A DNA stretch of 14,353 bases from the NCBI GenBank assembly GCA_946002345.1, contig CAMFZA010000014.1:1-14353 (forward strand), written 5' to 3'. The position numbers and the translations under genes were made by a program. Origin of the DNA: an uncultured Phascolarctobacterium sp. GTDB lineage: Bacteria > Bacillota > Negativicutes > Acidaminococcales > Acidaminococcaceae. This document shows, piece after piece, positions 13,139-14,353 of this stretch. The notes below the pieces were generated by a model, which saw only the letters and a list, made by a program, of their open reading frames with translations, did not search any database and was not told where the DNA came from. Position 1 is the stretch's first letter. Each line of letters begins with the position of its first letter.

Positions 13139-14353
13139 CTATTCTTTAAGCATTGCAACTATTGCTTTAGCACATTCCCCGGTGTATTTCTCAAAATACT
13201 CTTTATCGAAAAGTGCATAAAATGCTTCGTTGTGATTTTTAAAGTCTGGGCTTTCCGGATAGTCCAAAGTAATGTACTTCCATGCTATCCACCAAGACTT
13301 ATCTCCTCCAGACACTCCATCCGTAGTTTTTTGGACAAGAGATTTCGTAAGGTCTTCTCCGACTACATTTGGAGTATGCTTTCCATCAAGGGTATTAGCA
13401 TAGCCAACAAACATCTTATGGTCTATTTCTATACGAACCCAAATATCAGATTTAGATGCCTCGTGATGCTTATAAAAATAGTTTATCCCTGGCCAGGTAG
13501 ATTTATCATATTTATAGTATCCGTCTATGCAATCTTTATAATACCACAAACTTTTATTTTGTTCATTTTCGCCAATCTCATCTTTCACTTTGCCAGCTAT
13601 AGCATCAAACAAATCCATCATTAATTCTTTTTTTGCTTCAGGAATTGCCCCTTGCATTTTATCCGCACCATGCATAAACGTGCTGGAAGTACGTAATAAA
13701 CTAATTAATTCTTTCATCTCTCTATCTTCCATTTGGCCCGTAAACCTCCTTATCGTTAACATGAGCTGAAGTAGAACTTCTCGTATAGGTGCCAGCTTCA
13801 ATGTTTCTGTTTCTTTTAAGCACAACTCAAGCCATCTTAAGATATCTTGAGCAAAAGATATACAAATTATATTGCTAGAGCTATGTTTATCATCGGAACA
13901 AGTCAACCCCCCAGCACTACTTGGTTCATCGCCAAAGCGTGTCAAGTAAAACAATTGAGGAGTAATTATCTTATTAAACTTGAGTACATACTCATAATAA
14001 TCATAGCATTGATCAGATTGCTCTTTAGCATAAATTTTAACCTCAATAGGAATCATTCTTTTATTCGTTTCGATGAGTAAATCTATTCTTCTCTTTTCAT
14101 CAATGATCCGCTCTCTAAAAACCTTTGCACTATGCAATTCGTCCTCATCTACATTTTCTATACCCAACACTGTTTCCATAAATAGCTTTAGATAGACAGA
14201 ACCCTGGTAATGACAGCCCAAAGGAGAGAGCAATTCATAAATAACTCTGCAAATCTTTACTTCTTTAGTAGCAATATCGGCAATTTCAAAAATATTAAAA
14301 TAACTGCCTGTTTCTTTACGCAAGAGCTCATATTTCTCACTAATTGCCGCTGC
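13139..14353 (-). CDS. PD-(D/E)XK superfamily nuclease-like protein, 5' end outside window
   Basis: The frame stays open to the right edge of the window, so the N-terminus is missing. A TTG at 14323 would be an in-frame start, but the upstream codons (AAAISEKYELL) look protein-like and continue into the next sequence. The visible part resembles the PD-(D/E)XK nuclease superfamily group PF14281. Counting from the TTG at 14323, Asp 81 (RIDLLIE), Glu 94 and Lys 96 (IPIEVKI) give the D...E-x-K core, followed by a Q105-x-x-x-Y-Y motif typical of this group. The C-terminal 250 residues form a separate domain with many aromatic residues (near IWVRIEID and SWWIAWKYITLDYP) that I cannot name. The codons are AT-rich compared with the mre operon genes, suggesting transfer. 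A terminator follows. Substrate and role, such as defence, are unproven. Confidence 0.75.
   Translation of the reverse strand, partial: AAAISEKYELLRKETGSYFNIFEIADIATKEVKICRVIYELLSPLGCHYQGSVYLKLFMETVLGIENVDEDELHSAKVFRERIIDEKRRIDLLIETNKRMIPIEVKIYAKEQSDQCYDYYEYVLKFNKIITPQLFYLTRFGDEPSSAGGLTCSDDKHSSSNIICISFAQDILRWLELCLKETETLKLAPIREVLLQLMLTIRRFTGQMEDREMKELISLLRTSSTFMHGADKMQGAIPEAKKELMMDLFDAIAGKVKDEIGENEQNKSLWYYKDCIDGYYKYDKSTWPGINYFYKHHEASKSDIWVRIEIDHKMFVGYANTLDGKHTPNVVGEDLTKSLVQKTTDGVSGGDKSWWIAWKYITLDYPESPDFKNHNEAFYALFDKEYFEKYTGECAKAIVAMLKE

Noticed and set aside
1..14353. CRISPR arrays, tRNA/rRNA genes, insertion sequences
   Set aside because: I looked for regularly spaced repeats, cloverleaf-like or rRNA-like stretches and transposase genes and found none.

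Overview
The window carries a bacterial chromosome segment in which every convincing gene lies on the minus strand. Near-Shine-Dalgarno-perfect ribosome sites, GTG/TTG starts, moderate GC in the core genes and the order maf-radC-mreB-mreC-mreD-mrdA-rodA followed by a paired radical SAM/DUF2344 module suggest a Firmicutes-type organism. I would guess the diderm Negativicutes (Acidaminococcaceae-like), but this comes from gene order and protein flavour only and was not searched.

Layout in the direction of transcription, from high to low coordinates. (1) 13139-14353: an AT-rich gene for a PD-(D/E)XK superfamily nuclease, cut by the window edge, then a short remnant-like stretch and a strong terminator at 12977-13019. 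(2) 11524-12815: three small membrane proteins, namely a two-helix protein with a PH-like tail, a 96-residue two-helix protein, and an RseC/MucC-like protein. A TATAAT box lies just ahead of them. (3) 10937-11509 and 10179-10940: Maf pyrophosphatase and RadC. (4) 4735-10170: the rod-shape and elongasome block mreB, mreC, mreD, PBP2 (mrdA) and rodA. (5) 2144-4725: a B12-type radical SAM protein and its DUF2344 partner with TAATG stop/start coupling, closed by a clear terminator at 2056-2094. Tight spacing, 1-4 nt overlaps and the absence of an internal terminator suggest that 12815 down to 2144 is one transcription unit of about 10.7 kb.

(6) 180-1892: a second, smaller unit with its own upstream region. 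It encodes a NapH/YccM-like membrane polyferredoxin, an overlapping 62-residue Cys-rich membrane peptide, a probably broken small gene, and a CGGC-domain protein. Three of these four are Cys-rich, so a redox or metal role is plausible. A hairpin terminator at 131-161 ends the region.

Functionally, most of the window builds the machine that inserts peptidoglycan during cell elongation: MreB filaments, the MreC/MreD bridge, the RodA glycosyltransferase and the PBP2 transpeptidase. The least understood parts are the radical SAM/DUF2344 pair, the three-gene membrane module upstream of maf, and the polyferredoxin/Cys-peptide/CGGC unit. No tRNA, rRNA, CRISPR array, insertion sequence or complete mobile element was seen.
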